In this document: piece after piece, positions 16,441 to 24,359 of the stretch | Numbering within the stretch: position 1 is the stretch's first letter | How the letters are laid out: the number at the start of each line of letters is the position of its first letter | DNA from: Nioella sp965215655 | Lineage (GTDB): Bacteria > Pseudomonadota > Alphaproteobacteria > Rhodobacterales > Rhodobacteraceae | Reading direction: 5' to 3' | NCBI RefSeq assembly: GCF_965215655.1 | Contig: NZ_OZ244111.1 | Span: 3,596,001-3,660,000 of the forward strand | DNA: 64,000 nt | Made by a program: the position numbers and the translations under genes | The notes under the pieces: model-generated | Databases searched by the model: none | Seen by the model: only the letters and a program-made list of their open reading frames with translations | What the model was told of the DNA's origin: nothing

Positions 16441-17130
16441 TCAGTCGAGCCATGCAAATGCACGGGACAGGAAGGCGTCCGTGTCCTCCGTTACCGGCGT
16501 GCCATGGGCCATGACGACCTGTTTCGGCTGCCACGTGCTGATCTGATCGAGAGCGACGCGGGCGGCGGTTTTGTCCCGCGTGGCCATACGGAACTTGCGC
16601 GGCACCTTTGGCTCAACCCCGGTCATCAGATCCAGCCACGCCACCAACCGCCGCCAGCCGCGATACCAGCCCTTCGGCATCTGCTGAAGAAGATCGGTAA
16701 AGAGGACCGTGCCGCTGTCGCGGTGAAAGAACACGACCTCATCGGCGATGGCATTGGGGAAGATCACCTGATCAATCTGATCTCGCCAGTCGGAAGGCGA
16801 GATGTCGCCAAGATCGCTGGAGAAGTGCAGATCCCCACGCTTTACCCGCAGCCCCGGCGCGGCATGCAGCCGGACCCCGGGACAGAAATGCACCCAATCC
16901 GAAAGTGCCATGTGATGCAGCTTATTGGGCGCGACAATGTGCCGGACGGGGCCAAGCGGCTCCAATTCTTCCAGCAGGGCGGGGGTCAGGCGCACGGGTG
17001 ACCAGAGCCAGAGACCGCCATCCGCAAGCCGCGCGATGGCCATACGCGTGGGATAGTGAAACCCCGCCGCTGCCCGAATATCCGGTCCGTCGACCAGCCA
17101 GAGGCCAGGGCCAAATGGGATCAATGTCAT
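16441..17130 (-). CDS. DUF4336 (metallo-beta-lactamase-like fold) protein
   Basis: 229 residues from ATG 17130, with GAGAGGAA upstream. Features are VDGPDIRAAAGFHYPTRM, HIVAPNKLHHMALSDW and the C-terminal VVMAHGTPV. The pattern of strand then N-K-L-H-H resembles a degenerate metallo-hydrolase core as annotated in DUF4336. The full HxHxDH metal motif is not visible. Function unknown; it converges on the DUF1244 gene with a 5-base gap. Confidence 0.75.
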   Translation of the reverse strand: MTLIPFGPGLWLVDGPDIRAAAGFHYPTRMAIARLADGGLWLWSPVRLTPALLEELEPLGPVRHIVAPNKLHHMALSDWVHFCPGVRLHAAPGLRVKRGDLHFSSDLGDISPSDWRDQIDQVIFPNAIADEVVFFHRDSGTVLFTDLLQQMPKGWYRGWRRLVAWLDLMTGVEPKVPRKFRMATRDKTAARVALDQISTWQPKQVVMAHGTPVTEDTDAFLSRAFAWLD

Positions 17131-17269
17131 CGTGTTCCTCTCGCTGGTCTCACGGGTGCAGAGCAGATCACAGGCGCTGCGACAATGCCACCTGGTCCGT
17201 GCGGTTGAAGACATCGCCCCCCAGGACTAAATGCGCCGCATTGACAGTCCTCATTGCACGAGACCCTCC

Positions 17270-17716
17270 ATGGACAGACGCCTTTTCCTCGCCTTCGGGT
17301 CCGCCGCCGCCTTGGCCCTTGCCGCCGCAGGTTTCCTGTTCGGTCGTGGGCGAGAGCCGGAAAACCTGACCCTTGCAGCGCTGTCAGGCGATGCTCTGGC
17401 CCAGGACGACTCGGTTCTGCTGGTCGATATCCGCCGACCGGAGGAATGGCAGCAAACCGGTGTCGTCGAGGGTGCGCTGCTGATCACCTATGCGGATCGT
17501 GACAGCTTTCTTGCCGCTCTGCGTCCGCATTTGCAGGAAGGCCAGAGCCTGGCGCTGATCTGCCGGACGGGTAACCGCACGTCGCGCGCCACGCGGCAGA
17601 TTGCGGAGGCAGTTGACGCGCCGGTCATCGACGTGGCGGGCGGCATGGTGCGGGTGCTGCGCGAGGGCTACAGCCCCGTGGCGCCCACGCGGGATATGGG
17701 CTGCACGGTCTGTTGA
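17270..17716 (+). CDS. Membrane-anchored rhodanese-domain protein
   Basis: 148 residues. A basic start MDRRLF and a hydrophobic stretch (about 6-24) form a signal or anchor. The rhodanese domain then runs from VLLVDIRRPEEW to the end, with catalytic Cys98 in ALICRTGNRTSRA. Such proteins transfer sulfur or sense sulfur species in the periplasm. ATG 17270 is chosen because it starts at the signal segment; an ATG at 17231 would add an unlikely leader. A block of palindromes follows the stop. Confidence 0.85.
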   Translation: MDRRLFLAFGSAAALALAAAGFLFGRGREPENLTLAALSGDALAQDDSVLLVDIRRPEEWQQTGVVEGALLITYADRDSFLAALRPHLQEGQSLALICRTGNRTSRATRQIAEAVDAPVIDVAGGMVRVLREGYSPVAPTRDMGCTVC

Positions 17717-17729
17717 GGGCGCCAACGCG

Positions 17730-17785
17730 CTTGAAACGCGTTCAAGGGCCTTGCAAGGCCCTTCCAAGCGGTTTGCAAACCGCTT
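17730..17785. repeat. Cluster of three adjacent palindromes
   Basis: CTTGAAACGCGTTCAAG (17730-17746) is an imperfect palindrome. AAGGGCCTTGCAAGGCCCTT (17744-17763) and AAGCGGTTTGCAAACCGCTT (17766-17785) are perfect 20-base palindromes with the same TTGCAA centre. They fill the gap between the convergent rhodanese and yaaA genes. A two-way terminator, a repetitive element or a protein-binding array are all possible. Confidence 0.9.
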
Positions 17786-17792
17786 TCCCGCC

Positions 17793-18560
17793 CTACGCTT
17801 CCGCCATCGCGGGCCGGTAGAAGGCAGGCTTGTCGGGGGTGCTCAGATCCGGTGCGTACCGGTACCCACCGGTGTCGAAGTCGAGAATGCCTTCGGGATC
17901 GCGCAGCCGGTTCTGGATGATGAAGCGGGCCATCGCGCCGCGCGCCTTCTTGGCAAAGAAGCTGACCACCTTGGGGCCGCCGGGCTTTTCCTCCAGGAAC
18001 TGGGGCGTGATCACGCGGGGGCGCAAAACATCCGGCTTCACGGCGGTGAAGTATTCGACCGAGGCGCAGTTGATCAGCGTATCGGTCTTCAGACGGTCCG
18101 CCTCGGCGTTCAGGGCCTCTGCGATCTGCCCACCCCAATAGTCGTAGAGCGACCGGCCCCGGTCTGTTTTCAACCGGCTTCCCATTTCCAGCCGGTATTC
18201 CTGCATCGCATCCAGCGGGCGCAACAGGCCATACAGGCCGGACAGAATCCGCAGGTGGTCCTGGGCATAGGCCAGTTCCTCGGCATCGAGGCTGCCCGCC
18301 TCCAGCCCCGTATAGGTGTCGCCGTCGAAGGCCAGAACGGCGGGCCGCTTTTCGGCATGGTCGTGAAAGCGCGCGAAGCGGTCTCGGTTCAGTTTGCCAA
18401 GGCTCTCGCTAATATGCATGAGCTTTTGCAACTCGGCCACGGACAGGCCCTGCGCGATCTCGGCCAGCCGGTCGGCATCCTCCTGAAACATGGGCGGGGT
18501 CATCTCGATCTCCCGCGCGGTCCAGTCCAGCTTCTTCGCCGGTGAAATCACGATCAGCAT
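17793..18560 (-). CDS. yaaA: YaaA family peroxide-stress protein (UPF0246)
   Basis: 255 residues starting MLIVISPAKKLDW, the family's signature N-terminus. YYDYWGG-type and FFAKKARGAMARFII segments are also present (here YDYWGGQIAEALN). In E. coli, YaaA limits free iron and oxidative DNA damage. The start overlaps the recQ stop by 7 bases, placing it at the end of the recQ operon. Confidence 0.93.
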   Translation of the reverse strand: MLIVISPAKKLDWTAREIEMTPPMFQEDADRLAEIAQGLSVAELQKLMHISESLGKLNRDRFARFHDHAEKRPAVLAFDGDTYTGLEAGSLDAEELAYAQDHLRILSGLYGLLRPLDAMQEYRLEMGSRLKTDRGRSLYDYWGGQIAEALNAEADRLKTDTLINCASVEYFTAVKPDVLRPRVITPQFLEEKPGGPKVVSFFAKKARGAMARFIIQNRLRDPEGILDFDTGGYRYAPDLSTPDKPAFYRPAMAEA

Positions 18561-20608
18561 TCGCTTCCCCTTATGACGTCGAGGAACGCCGGTCCGAAGC
18601 GTTCCACCTTCAAATCCCCCATGCCCGGGACGCGCGCGAGGTCTTCCAGCGTATCCGGGCGGCGTTCGGCGATCTGGCGGATCGTGGAGTGGGTGCAGGA
18701 GAGGTATTTCTCGGTCCCCATCTCGCCCCGCGCCAGGCCCACCTGCGCCTGCATCAGTTGGTCAAATATAGGGCCCGCATCGCGCCCGGCCAGCTTGCGG
18801 CGCTGCGGATGGGCTGCCTGCGTCGTTTCGCCGGTGATCACCTCCAGGAAGGTCGCGCCGTAACGCTCCAGCTTGGTTGCGCCCACACCGCCCACTTTGG
18901 CCATCTGGTCGAGCGTCGCGGGCCGGGTTTCGGTCATCTCGATCAGGGTCTTGTCGGTGAAGATCACATAGGCGGGCACCCCGGCCTCTTCCGCCAGCGC
19001 CCGGCGCTTGGCCTTGAGGGCGGACAGCAGCGGCGCGTCTTCTTCGCTGACCAGCATCTTCACCGCCGGGCGGCGTTCGGTCTTGCGGATCGTGTCGCGC
19101 CTGAGCGTGATCCCTTCCTCGCCACGCAGGATGGGACGCGCCTTGTCGGTCATGAAAAGCGCGCCGTGCCGGTCGGGATCGGGGCGTACGAGGTCATGGG
19201 CCGCCATCTGCCGGAACACCGCCTGCCAGCCGCGCCGGTCGAACTCCGTGCCCACGCCAAAGGTGGGCAAGGCGTCGTGGCCCCGCTGGCGGACCTTGTC
19301 GGTATCGGCCCCGATCAGGATGTCGATCAGATGCCCCGCGCCGAAGCTTTCGCCGGTGCGCAGCATGGCCGAGAGCGCCTTTTGCACCGCCACGCCGCCT
19401 TCGAACAAGTCGGGCGGATCGTTGCACATATCGCAATTGCCACAAGGCGCGGGGTCTTCGCCAAAATAGCCAAGCAGCACCTGACGACGGCAGCCCGTGG
19501 CCTCCGCCAATCCAAGCAGCGCGTTCAACCGTGCGTGATCGGCGGATTTGCGGTCGGGCGGGGCGAGGCCCTCGTCGATCTGGCTGCGGCGAAAGCGGAT
19601 GTCGTCGGGGCCGAAGAGGGTCAGCGTGTCGGCGGGCGCACCGTCGCGGCCAGCGCGGCCGATTTCCTGGTAATAGGCTTCAATGGATTTGGGCAGGTCC
19701 GCATGGGCCACCCACCGGATATCGGGCTTGTCCACGCCCATGCCGAAGGCGATGGTCGCCACCACGATCAGCCCGTCCTCCTGCGCGAAACGGGTTTCGA
19801 CGTGGCGACGATCCCCGGCCTCCATCCCGCCGTGGTAGTGACAGGCTGTATGCCCCGCCTCGCGCAGCGCCTGCGCCAGCGTTTCGGTCTTGGCGCGCGT
19901 ACCGCAATAGACAATCCCGGACTGTCCCTTGCGGGCGGCGGCGAAGGCAAGGATCTGCTGGCGCGGCTGGTTCTTGACGTCGAAGGCGAGGCTGAGGTTG
20001 GGCCGATCAAAGCCGCGCAGGAAGGTTTCGGGCGGGTTCGTTTCGGAAAAGAGCCGGGTGACAATCTCGGCCCGCGTTTCGGCATCCGCCGTCGCGGTGA
20101 AGGCGGCAAGCGGCACGTCCAGCGCCCGGCGCAGGTCCCCGATGCGCAGGTAGTCGGGGCGGAAATCGTGGCCCCACTGGCTGACGCAATGGGCCTCGTC
20201 CACGGCGATCAGGCTGACGCCAGCACGCGCAAGCATCCGCTCGGTGCCACCGGAGGCCAGCCGTTCCGGGGCGAGGTAGAGCAGTTTCAGCGTCCCGTCT
20301 TCCAGCCCTCGCCAGACCGCATCGGTTTCTTCCTCGGTGTTGCCGGAGGTCAGCGCCCCTGCCTCGACCCCGGCCTCGCGCAGGCCCCGCACCTGGTCGC
20401 GCATCAGCGCGATGAGGGGGGAGATGACGACAGTAAGCCCCGCGCGGCAGAGCGCGGGAAGCTGGAAACACAGCGACTTGCCGCCGCCCGTGGGCATGAT
20501 TGCCAGCACGTCGCGGCCAGCGGTCACGGCCTCCACGATCTCCTCCTGCCCGGGACGGAAGGCGGAGAACCCGAAGACGGAAGATAGCAAATCGGAAGGG
20601 GCCGGCAT
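18554..20608 (-). CDS. recQ: ATP-dependent DNA helicase RecQ with two HRDC domains
   Basis: 684 residues from ATG 20608, chosen because the homologous part begins at FGFSAFRPGQEEI. Walker A is PTGGGKS (39-45) and the DEAH box is at 137-140, followed by CVSQWGHDFRPDY. The zinc-binding segment has GYFGEDPAPCGNCDMCND. After the winged-helix domain come two successive HRDC modules, ending KVGGVGATKLERYG and RVPGMGDLKVERFG. RecQ unwinds recombination and replication intermediates 3'-5'. E. coli RecQ has one HRDC; tandem HRDCs are known in some bacteria. It lies between a zinc-ribbon-like gene and yaaA. Confidence 0.96.
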   Translation of the reverse strand: MPAPSDLLSSVFGFSAFRPGQEEIVEAVTAGRDVLAIMPTGGGKSLCFQLPALCRAGLTVVISPLIALMRDQVRGLREAGVEAGALTSGNTEEETDAVWRGLEDGTLKLLYLAPERLASGGTERMLARAGVSLIAVDEAHCVSQWGHDFRPDYLRIGDLRRALDVPLAAFTATADAETRAEIVTRLFSETNPPETFLRGFDRPNLSLAFDVKNQPRQQILAFAAARKGQSGIVYCGTRAKTETLAQALREAGHTACHYHGGMEAGDRRHVETRFAQEDGLIVVATIAFGMGVDKPDIRWVAHADLPKSIEAYYQEIGRAGRDGAPADTLTLFGPDDIRFRRSQIDEGLAPPDRKSADHARLNALLGLAEATGCRRQVLLGYFGEDPAPCGNCDMCNDPPDLFEGGVAVQKALSAMLRTGESFGAGHLIDILIGADTDKVRQRGHDALPTFGVGTEFDRRGWQAVFRQMAAHDLVRPDPDRHGALFMTDKARPILRGEEGITLRRDTIRKTERRPAVKMLVSEEDAPLLSALKAKRRALAEEAGVPAYVIFTDKTLIEMTETRPATLDQMAKVGGVGATKLERYGATFLEVITGETTQAAHPQRRKLAGRDAGPIFDQLMQAQVGLARGEMGTEKYLSCTHSTIRQIAERRPDTLEDLARVPGMGDLKVERFGPAFLDVIRGSEC

Positions 20609-20700
20609 GGGTTTGCGGTCGGGCTGCTCTGCTGTGTTCTGATTGTCCGGGACGGTCGCATATTGTGGCCCGGGGGACAAGGACCGCCAGGCGTGGTTGT

Positions 20701-21030
20701 TCAGGCTTTCCGTAGGTCAACCAGCCCGTGCAGATGGGCCAGCGGCAGTTCCGGCATCGGTTCGGCCACCACGCCGCCAAAACGAGCCTCATGCACCAGA
20801 ACGGGACGGTCATGGATCAGGCACAGAACGCGGGTTGCATCGTGCCAGTCCTCCTGCCCGCTGATGCGCCAGACCAGCCCGCCGCTGAGCGAGGCATTGG
20901 CGAATTCGAGCGGCCGCCCATGGCCATCTCGCGCCAGCCCGAGACAGTCGGTGCAGAAATGCCAGGGGTATCTGGGGAAGGCCTTCTGAGCGGCCCCGCA
21001 GCCTGGGCAATGGTGATCGAGCAGGATCAT
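20701..21030 (-). CDS. Zinc-ribbon-like protein of unknown function
   Basis: 109 residues. The N-terminal half has two cysteine pairs, HHCPGCG and HFCTDC, likely binding zinc. The rest has no recognised domain; HDATRVLCLIHDRPVLVHEARFGG is its most regular stretch. The start overlaps the HAD phosphatase stop by 4 bases, so the genes are co-translated. recQ starts 92 bases downstream of its stop. Confidence 0.7.
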   Translation of the reverse strand: MILLDHHCPGCGAAQKAFPRYPWHFCTDCLGLARDGHGRPLEFANASLSGGLVWRISGQEDWHDATRVLCLIHDRPVLVHEARFGGVVAEPMPELPLAHLHGLVDLRKA

Positions 21031-21689
21031 TCCGCAGCCTCCCCCAACCCGATCAGCCCCGGAACGGCGAACATGCTGTCGAAAACCTCGGCCCCGACAG
21101 CCGACAGCCGCGCACCATCATCATTGGCAGCATAGCCCAGACAGCGCATACCCGCACGGGCGGCAGCGGTTGCCCCGGTGGCGCTGTCTTCCACCACGAC
21201 GGCGCGGGACGGGTTCACGTCGAAATGGGCGGCGGCGGCGAGGTAGAGGTCTGGGTCGGGCTTGGCTGTCTTGAGCGTATGGGCCGAGAAGATGGCCCCC
21301 TTGAACCGCTCCAGCAGGCCATTCTGGCCAAGCGTGATTTCCATCTTCGCTTCACTGCCGTTTGATCCGACCGCGCAGGGAATGCCCTCGGCTTCGAGAT
21401 GGTTCAAAAGCTCCGGGATGCCGGCGATCACGTCCACACCGAGGCGAAGGGCTGCATAGGTCTCGGCATAGATTTCATCGACCCAGTCGGATGGCAGATC
21501 CGCCCCCATCCGGCGCGCCTGTTCCCCAACCCCGCGCATGGTGCCGCCGACGAACAGTTCCATGCTGCGTTCCAGCGTCATGGGCAGGCCGTGCCGGGTC
21601 AGGTTCTCTACCAGAACCCGGTTCGACACGGTCTCACTGTCCACGAGCACCCCGTCGCAGTCGAAGATCACCAGATCGGGGCGGGTCAT
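21027..21689 (-). CDS. HAD-family hydrolase (phosphoglycolate phosphatase-like)
   Basis: 220 residues from ATG 21689; the homologous region starts at LVIFDCDGVLVDSE, which holds the two catalytic aspartates. Later motifs are CAVGSNGSEAKM (motif II) and KPDPDLYLAAA with VVVEDSATG (motifs III/IV). Members dephosphorylate small phosphate esters or isomerise sugar phosphates; the substrate cannot be told. It overlaps rsmD upstream and the zinc-ribbon-like gene downstream by 4 bases each. Confidence 0.9.
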   Translation of the reverse strand: MTRPDLVIFDCDGVLVDSETVSNRVLVENLTRHGLPMTLERSMELFVGGTMRGVGEQARRMGADLPSDWVDEIYAETYAALRLGVDVIAGIPELLNHLEAEGIPCAVGSNGSEAKMEITLGQNGLLERFKGAIFSAHTLKTAKPDPDLYLAAAAHFDVNPSRAVVVEDSATGATAAARAGMRCLGYAANDDGARLSAVGAEVFDSMFAVPGLIGLGEAAE

Positions 21690-22258
21690 GTGGGCGTCCC
21701 TTCGTATCGCAGGATGGTGATCAGCGTGTCGCCATAGCGGCGCTGGTCGAGCTGTTCGCAGCTTTCGGGCGGATTGGGCGCGGTGTTTTCTTCCCACACG
21801 AACAGCGCGTCGGGGGCCAGCCAGCCGCCCGCGATCGCCGCTGACAGCGCCCTCTCGCCAAGGCCCTTGCCATAGGGCGGGTCGAGGAAGATCAGGTCGA
21901 ACGGCGGTTGCTGCGCCTCCCCCAGTTTCGTTGCATCCCGGCGGAAGACCTTTGACGTGCCCTGCGCGGAACAGAGCCCGATATTTTCCCGCAGCAATGC
22001 CCGCGCGGTGGTGCCGTCATCGACGAAACAGCAGAAGGCCGCGCCACGCGACAAGGCCTCCAACCCTAGGGCACCGGTCCCGGCAAACAGGTCCAGCACG
22101 CGGGCGCCCGTCATGGGGTCGCCGTATCCGCCATTCACCAGCAGGTTGAAGAGGCTTTCGCGCACCCGGTCGGAGGTGGGGCGCAGATGCGCGCCCGCGT
22201 CGCCCTTGCCGACCGAGGCGAGCCGCTTGCCCTTGTTCTTGCCCGCGATGATCCTCAC
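21686..22258 (-). CDS. rsmD: 16S rRNA (guanine966-N2)-methyltransferase RsmD
   Basis: 190 residues. Begins MRIIAGKNKGKRL, with RPTSDRVRESLFNLL, the SAM-binding VLDLFAGTGALGLEALSRGA and the catalytic FLDPPYG. RsmD methylates G966 of 16S rRNA in assembled small subunits. The start overlaps the ferredoxin reductase stop by 4 bases. Confidence 0.96.
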   Translation of the reverse strand: MRIIAGKNKGKRLASVGKGDAGAHLRPTSDRVRESLFNLLVNGGYGDPMTGARVLDLFAGTGALGLEALSRGAAFCCFVDDGTTARALLRENIGLCSAQGTSKVFRRDATKLGEAQQPPFDLIFLDPPYGKGLGERALSAAIAGGWLAPDALFVWEENTAPNPPESCEQLDQRRYGDTLITILRYEGTPT

Positions 22259-23460
22259 GCTTTCAGCAATGCCTTCAACTCGGTCGCCGGATCGGCCACT
22301 GCCGCCTTGTCAGGCGACTTGCCCATCGACAGAAGCCGCTTGCCCACCATGTAGCCGCGCGGGTCGTTGATGGCATCGACGGCAAGGAACTGGTCGCCCT
22401 TGTAGTACCAGAAGGACAGGGTGCCTTCGGCCTCTCGTGTCACGATGTCGTCGTAGCCGGTGTTGAGCCCGGCGATTTGCAGCTTGGTGTCATACTGGTC
22501 GGACCAGAACCACGGCTCTGGTACATAATCCTTGTCTGCCCCCATGATATTCGCCGCCACGCATTCGGCCTGATCAATGGCGTTCTGCACGCTTTCCAGC
22601 CGGATGCGCGCGCCCTTGTAGGGGAATGATGCACAGTCGCCTGCGGCCCAGATCGACGGGTCTGAGGTTCGGCCATGGGAATCAGTCCTGATGCCGTTAT
22701 CCAGATCGACCCCGGCCATTTCGGCGGGGCCGGTGACGGGCACGATACCCACGCCGACGATCACCATGTCGAGGGTCAGTTCGGAACCGTCAGAAAGCAC
22801 CGCGCCAGACACGCGCCCCTCGCCGGTTAGGCGAGTCAGGCCCACGCCCTCGCGGATGTCGACGCCGTGCCCCTTATGAAGCGCGCGGAAATAGTCGGAG
22901 GTCTGGGGGCTGGCCACGCGCTGAAGGATACGCTCGGCCATTTCCACCAGCGTGACCTGCATCCCCTTCTTGGCGCAGACCGCCGCCGCCTCCAGCCCGA
23001 TATAACCGCCGCCGACGATCAGAACCCGGCGACCTTCGGTCACTTCGGGGGCCATGGCGTCCACATCCTTGAGGTCGCGGACGGTAAAGACGCCCCCCAG
23101 ATCGCCGCCGATGCTCGCTGGCAAACGGCGCGGAATGGACCCGGTGGTCAGCGCCAGATGGTCATAGGACAGGGTTTCACCGCCCAAGGTCACGGTCTTG
23201 GCTGCCGCGTCAATCGCCGTCACTGGCTGGCCGAGTTTCAGCGTGATCCCGTTGTCGCCATAAAAAGCCTCCGGCCGCAGGAACAGCCGTTCCTTGTCCA
23301 TTTCGCCCAACAGATAGGCCTTGGACAGCGGCGGGCGCTGATAGGGCGGCGCGTTTTCTTCGCCGATCAGGGTGATTTGACCCTCGAACCCCGAGGACCG
23401 CAGCTTCGCCACCAGCGACGATCCGGCCTGACCGGCCCCGATCACGACGACATGTGACAT
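22255..23460 (-). CDS. FAD/NAD(P)H-dependent ferredoxin (rubredoxin-type) reductase
   Basis: 401 residues from ATG 23460, preceded by GGGAGGAA. The FAD-binding motif VVIGAGQAGSSL is at the N-terminus, the NAD(P)-binding motif VLIVGGGYIGLEAAA is central, and IWAAGDCASFP closes the FAD site. YQRPPLSKAYL is typical of putidaredoxin/rhodocoxin-type reductases. It would pass electrons from NAD(P)H to a small iron-sulfur partner, for example a [2Fe-2S] ferredoxin serving a P450. No partner is nearby. First gene of a six-gene minus-strand operon. Confidence 0.92.
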   Translation of the reverse strand: MSHVVVIGAGQAGSSLVAKLRSSGFEGQITLIGEENAPPYQRPPLSKAYLLGEMDKERLFLRPEAFYGDNGITLKLGQPVTAIDAAAKTVTLGGETLSYDHLALTTGSIPRRLPASIGGDLGGVFTVRDLKDVDAMAPEVTEGRRVLIVGGGYIGLEAAAVCAKKGMQVTLVEMAERILQRVASPQTSDYFRALHKGHGVDIREGVGLTRLTGEGRVSGAVLSDGSELTLDMVIVGVGIVPVTGPAEMAGVDLDNGIRTDSHGRTSDPSIWAAGDCASFPYKGARIRLESVQNAIDQAECVAANIMGADKDYVPEPWFWSDQYDTKLQIAGLNTGYDDIVTREAEGTLSFWYYKGDQFLAVDAINDPRGYMVGKRLLSMGKSPDKAAVADPATELKALLKA

Positions 23461-23540
23461 GAATTTCCTCCCGCGCTCTGGCACCTGCCAGCCATTGATC
23501 TATATCGCTTGCGTAAACCAATCAGCCAACGAGGAAAACC

Positions 23541-24029
23541 ATGGCGATTAGTGTCGGTGACAAACTGCCGGAAACCACCTTCTTGATCTTCGGTGAAAAC
23601 GGCCCCGAGGCCGTCGAACTGGCCCCGAAACTGAAGGGCCGCAAAGTGGTGATCTTCGGGCTTCCCGGTGCCTTTACCCGCGCTTGCGATGCCACCCACC
23701 TGCCCAGCTTCATCCGCACCCGCGCGGGCTTTGCCGAAAAGGGCGTGGACGAGGTGATCTGTGTGTCGGTCAACGATCCCTTCGTCATGGCCGCCTGGGG
23801 CGAATCGAGCGGCGCGACGGCGGCTGGCATCACCATGCTGGGCGATCCGGCGGCAGAATTCACCAAGGCCATCGGGCTTGACTTCAGCGTGCCCGCAATC
23901 GGCCTGCTGGACCGCTGCCAGCGCTTCGCGCTGATGGCCGAGGACGGGGTCGTCAAGGTCCTGAACCTCGAAGAGGAAGGCGGCGCTTGCAAGCTGACCG
24001 TCGGCGAAGAGCTTCTGGAAAAGATCTGA
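23541..24029 (+). CDS. Peroxiredoxin, Prx5/AhpE-like redoxin
   Basis: 162 residues. The peroxidatic cysteine (Cys49) lies in LPGAFTRACDATHLP, where family members usually have PGAFTPTCS. A second cysteine is near the C-terminus (GGACKLTVGEELLEK), at the position of a resolving cysteine in some Prx5 proteins. It reduces hydrogen peroxide and alkyl peroxides, usually with glutathione or thioredoxin. It is transcribed away from the ferredoxin reductase and ends in a strong terminator. Confidence 0.93.
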   Translation: MAISVGDKLPETTFLIFGENGPEAVELAPKLKGRKVVIFGLPGAFTRACDATHLPSFIRTRAGFAEKGVDEVICVSVNDPFVMAAWGESSGATAAGITMLGDPAAEFTKAIGLDFSVPAIGLLDRCQRFALMAEDGVVKVLNLEEEGGACKLTVGEELLEKI

Positions 24030-24034
24030 GGATC

Positions 24035-24061
24035 GGAAGGGCGCCCGTCGGGCGCCTTTCC
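24035..24061. terminator. Terminator between peroxiredoxin and phhB
   Basis: GGAAGGGCGCCC (24035-24046) pairs with GGGCGCCTTTCC (24050-24061) around a 3-base loop, with one G-U pair. It lies directly after the peroxiredoxin stop and before the convergent phhB stop, so it may serve both. Confidence 0.8.
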
Positions 24062-24062
24062 C

Positions 24063-24359
24063 TTATCCGACCAGCGCGTCCATTTTCCGGGCCAGCTTCA
24101 CATCGCGCGCGCTCAGCCCCTCCACGTCATGGCTGGTCAGCGTGACCTCCACCGTCTTGTAGACATTGGACCATTCCGGGTGGTGGTTCCATTTCTCGGC
24201 CCAGAGCGCGGCGCGGGTCATGAAGCCAAAGGCCTCGATAAAGTTGCGAAAGGCAAAGGTCTTGGCGATGGCATCGCGGCCCTCGACCATGTGCCAGCCG
24301 CTGTCCAGCAGCGGGGCAAGGGCGGCGTCACGGTCTTCTTCAGTCAGTTTGTCGGTCAT
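24063..24359 (-). CDS. phhB: Pterin-4a-carbinolamine dehydratase
   Basis: 98 residues. The core WAEKWNHHPEWSNVYKTVEV holds the conserved histidines of the family. It dehydrates 4a-hydroxytetrahydrobiopterin, recycling the cofactor of aromatic amino acid hydroxylases, and some homologues serve molybdopterin metabolism. No phenylalanine hydroxylase gene is near. The start overlaps the DUF482 gene stop by 4 bases. Confidence 0.95.
   Translation of the reverse strand: MTDKLTEEDRDAALAPLLDSGWHMVEGRDAIAKTFAFRNFIEAFGFMTRAALWAEKWNHHPEWSNVYKTVEVTLTSHDVEGLSARDVKLARKMDALVG

Noticed and set aside
18542..20587. A 681-codon open frame opposite recQ
   Set aside because: It is a GC-driven antisense shadow of a gene with all RecQ motifs, and its protein is low-complexity Arg/Gly/His-rich.
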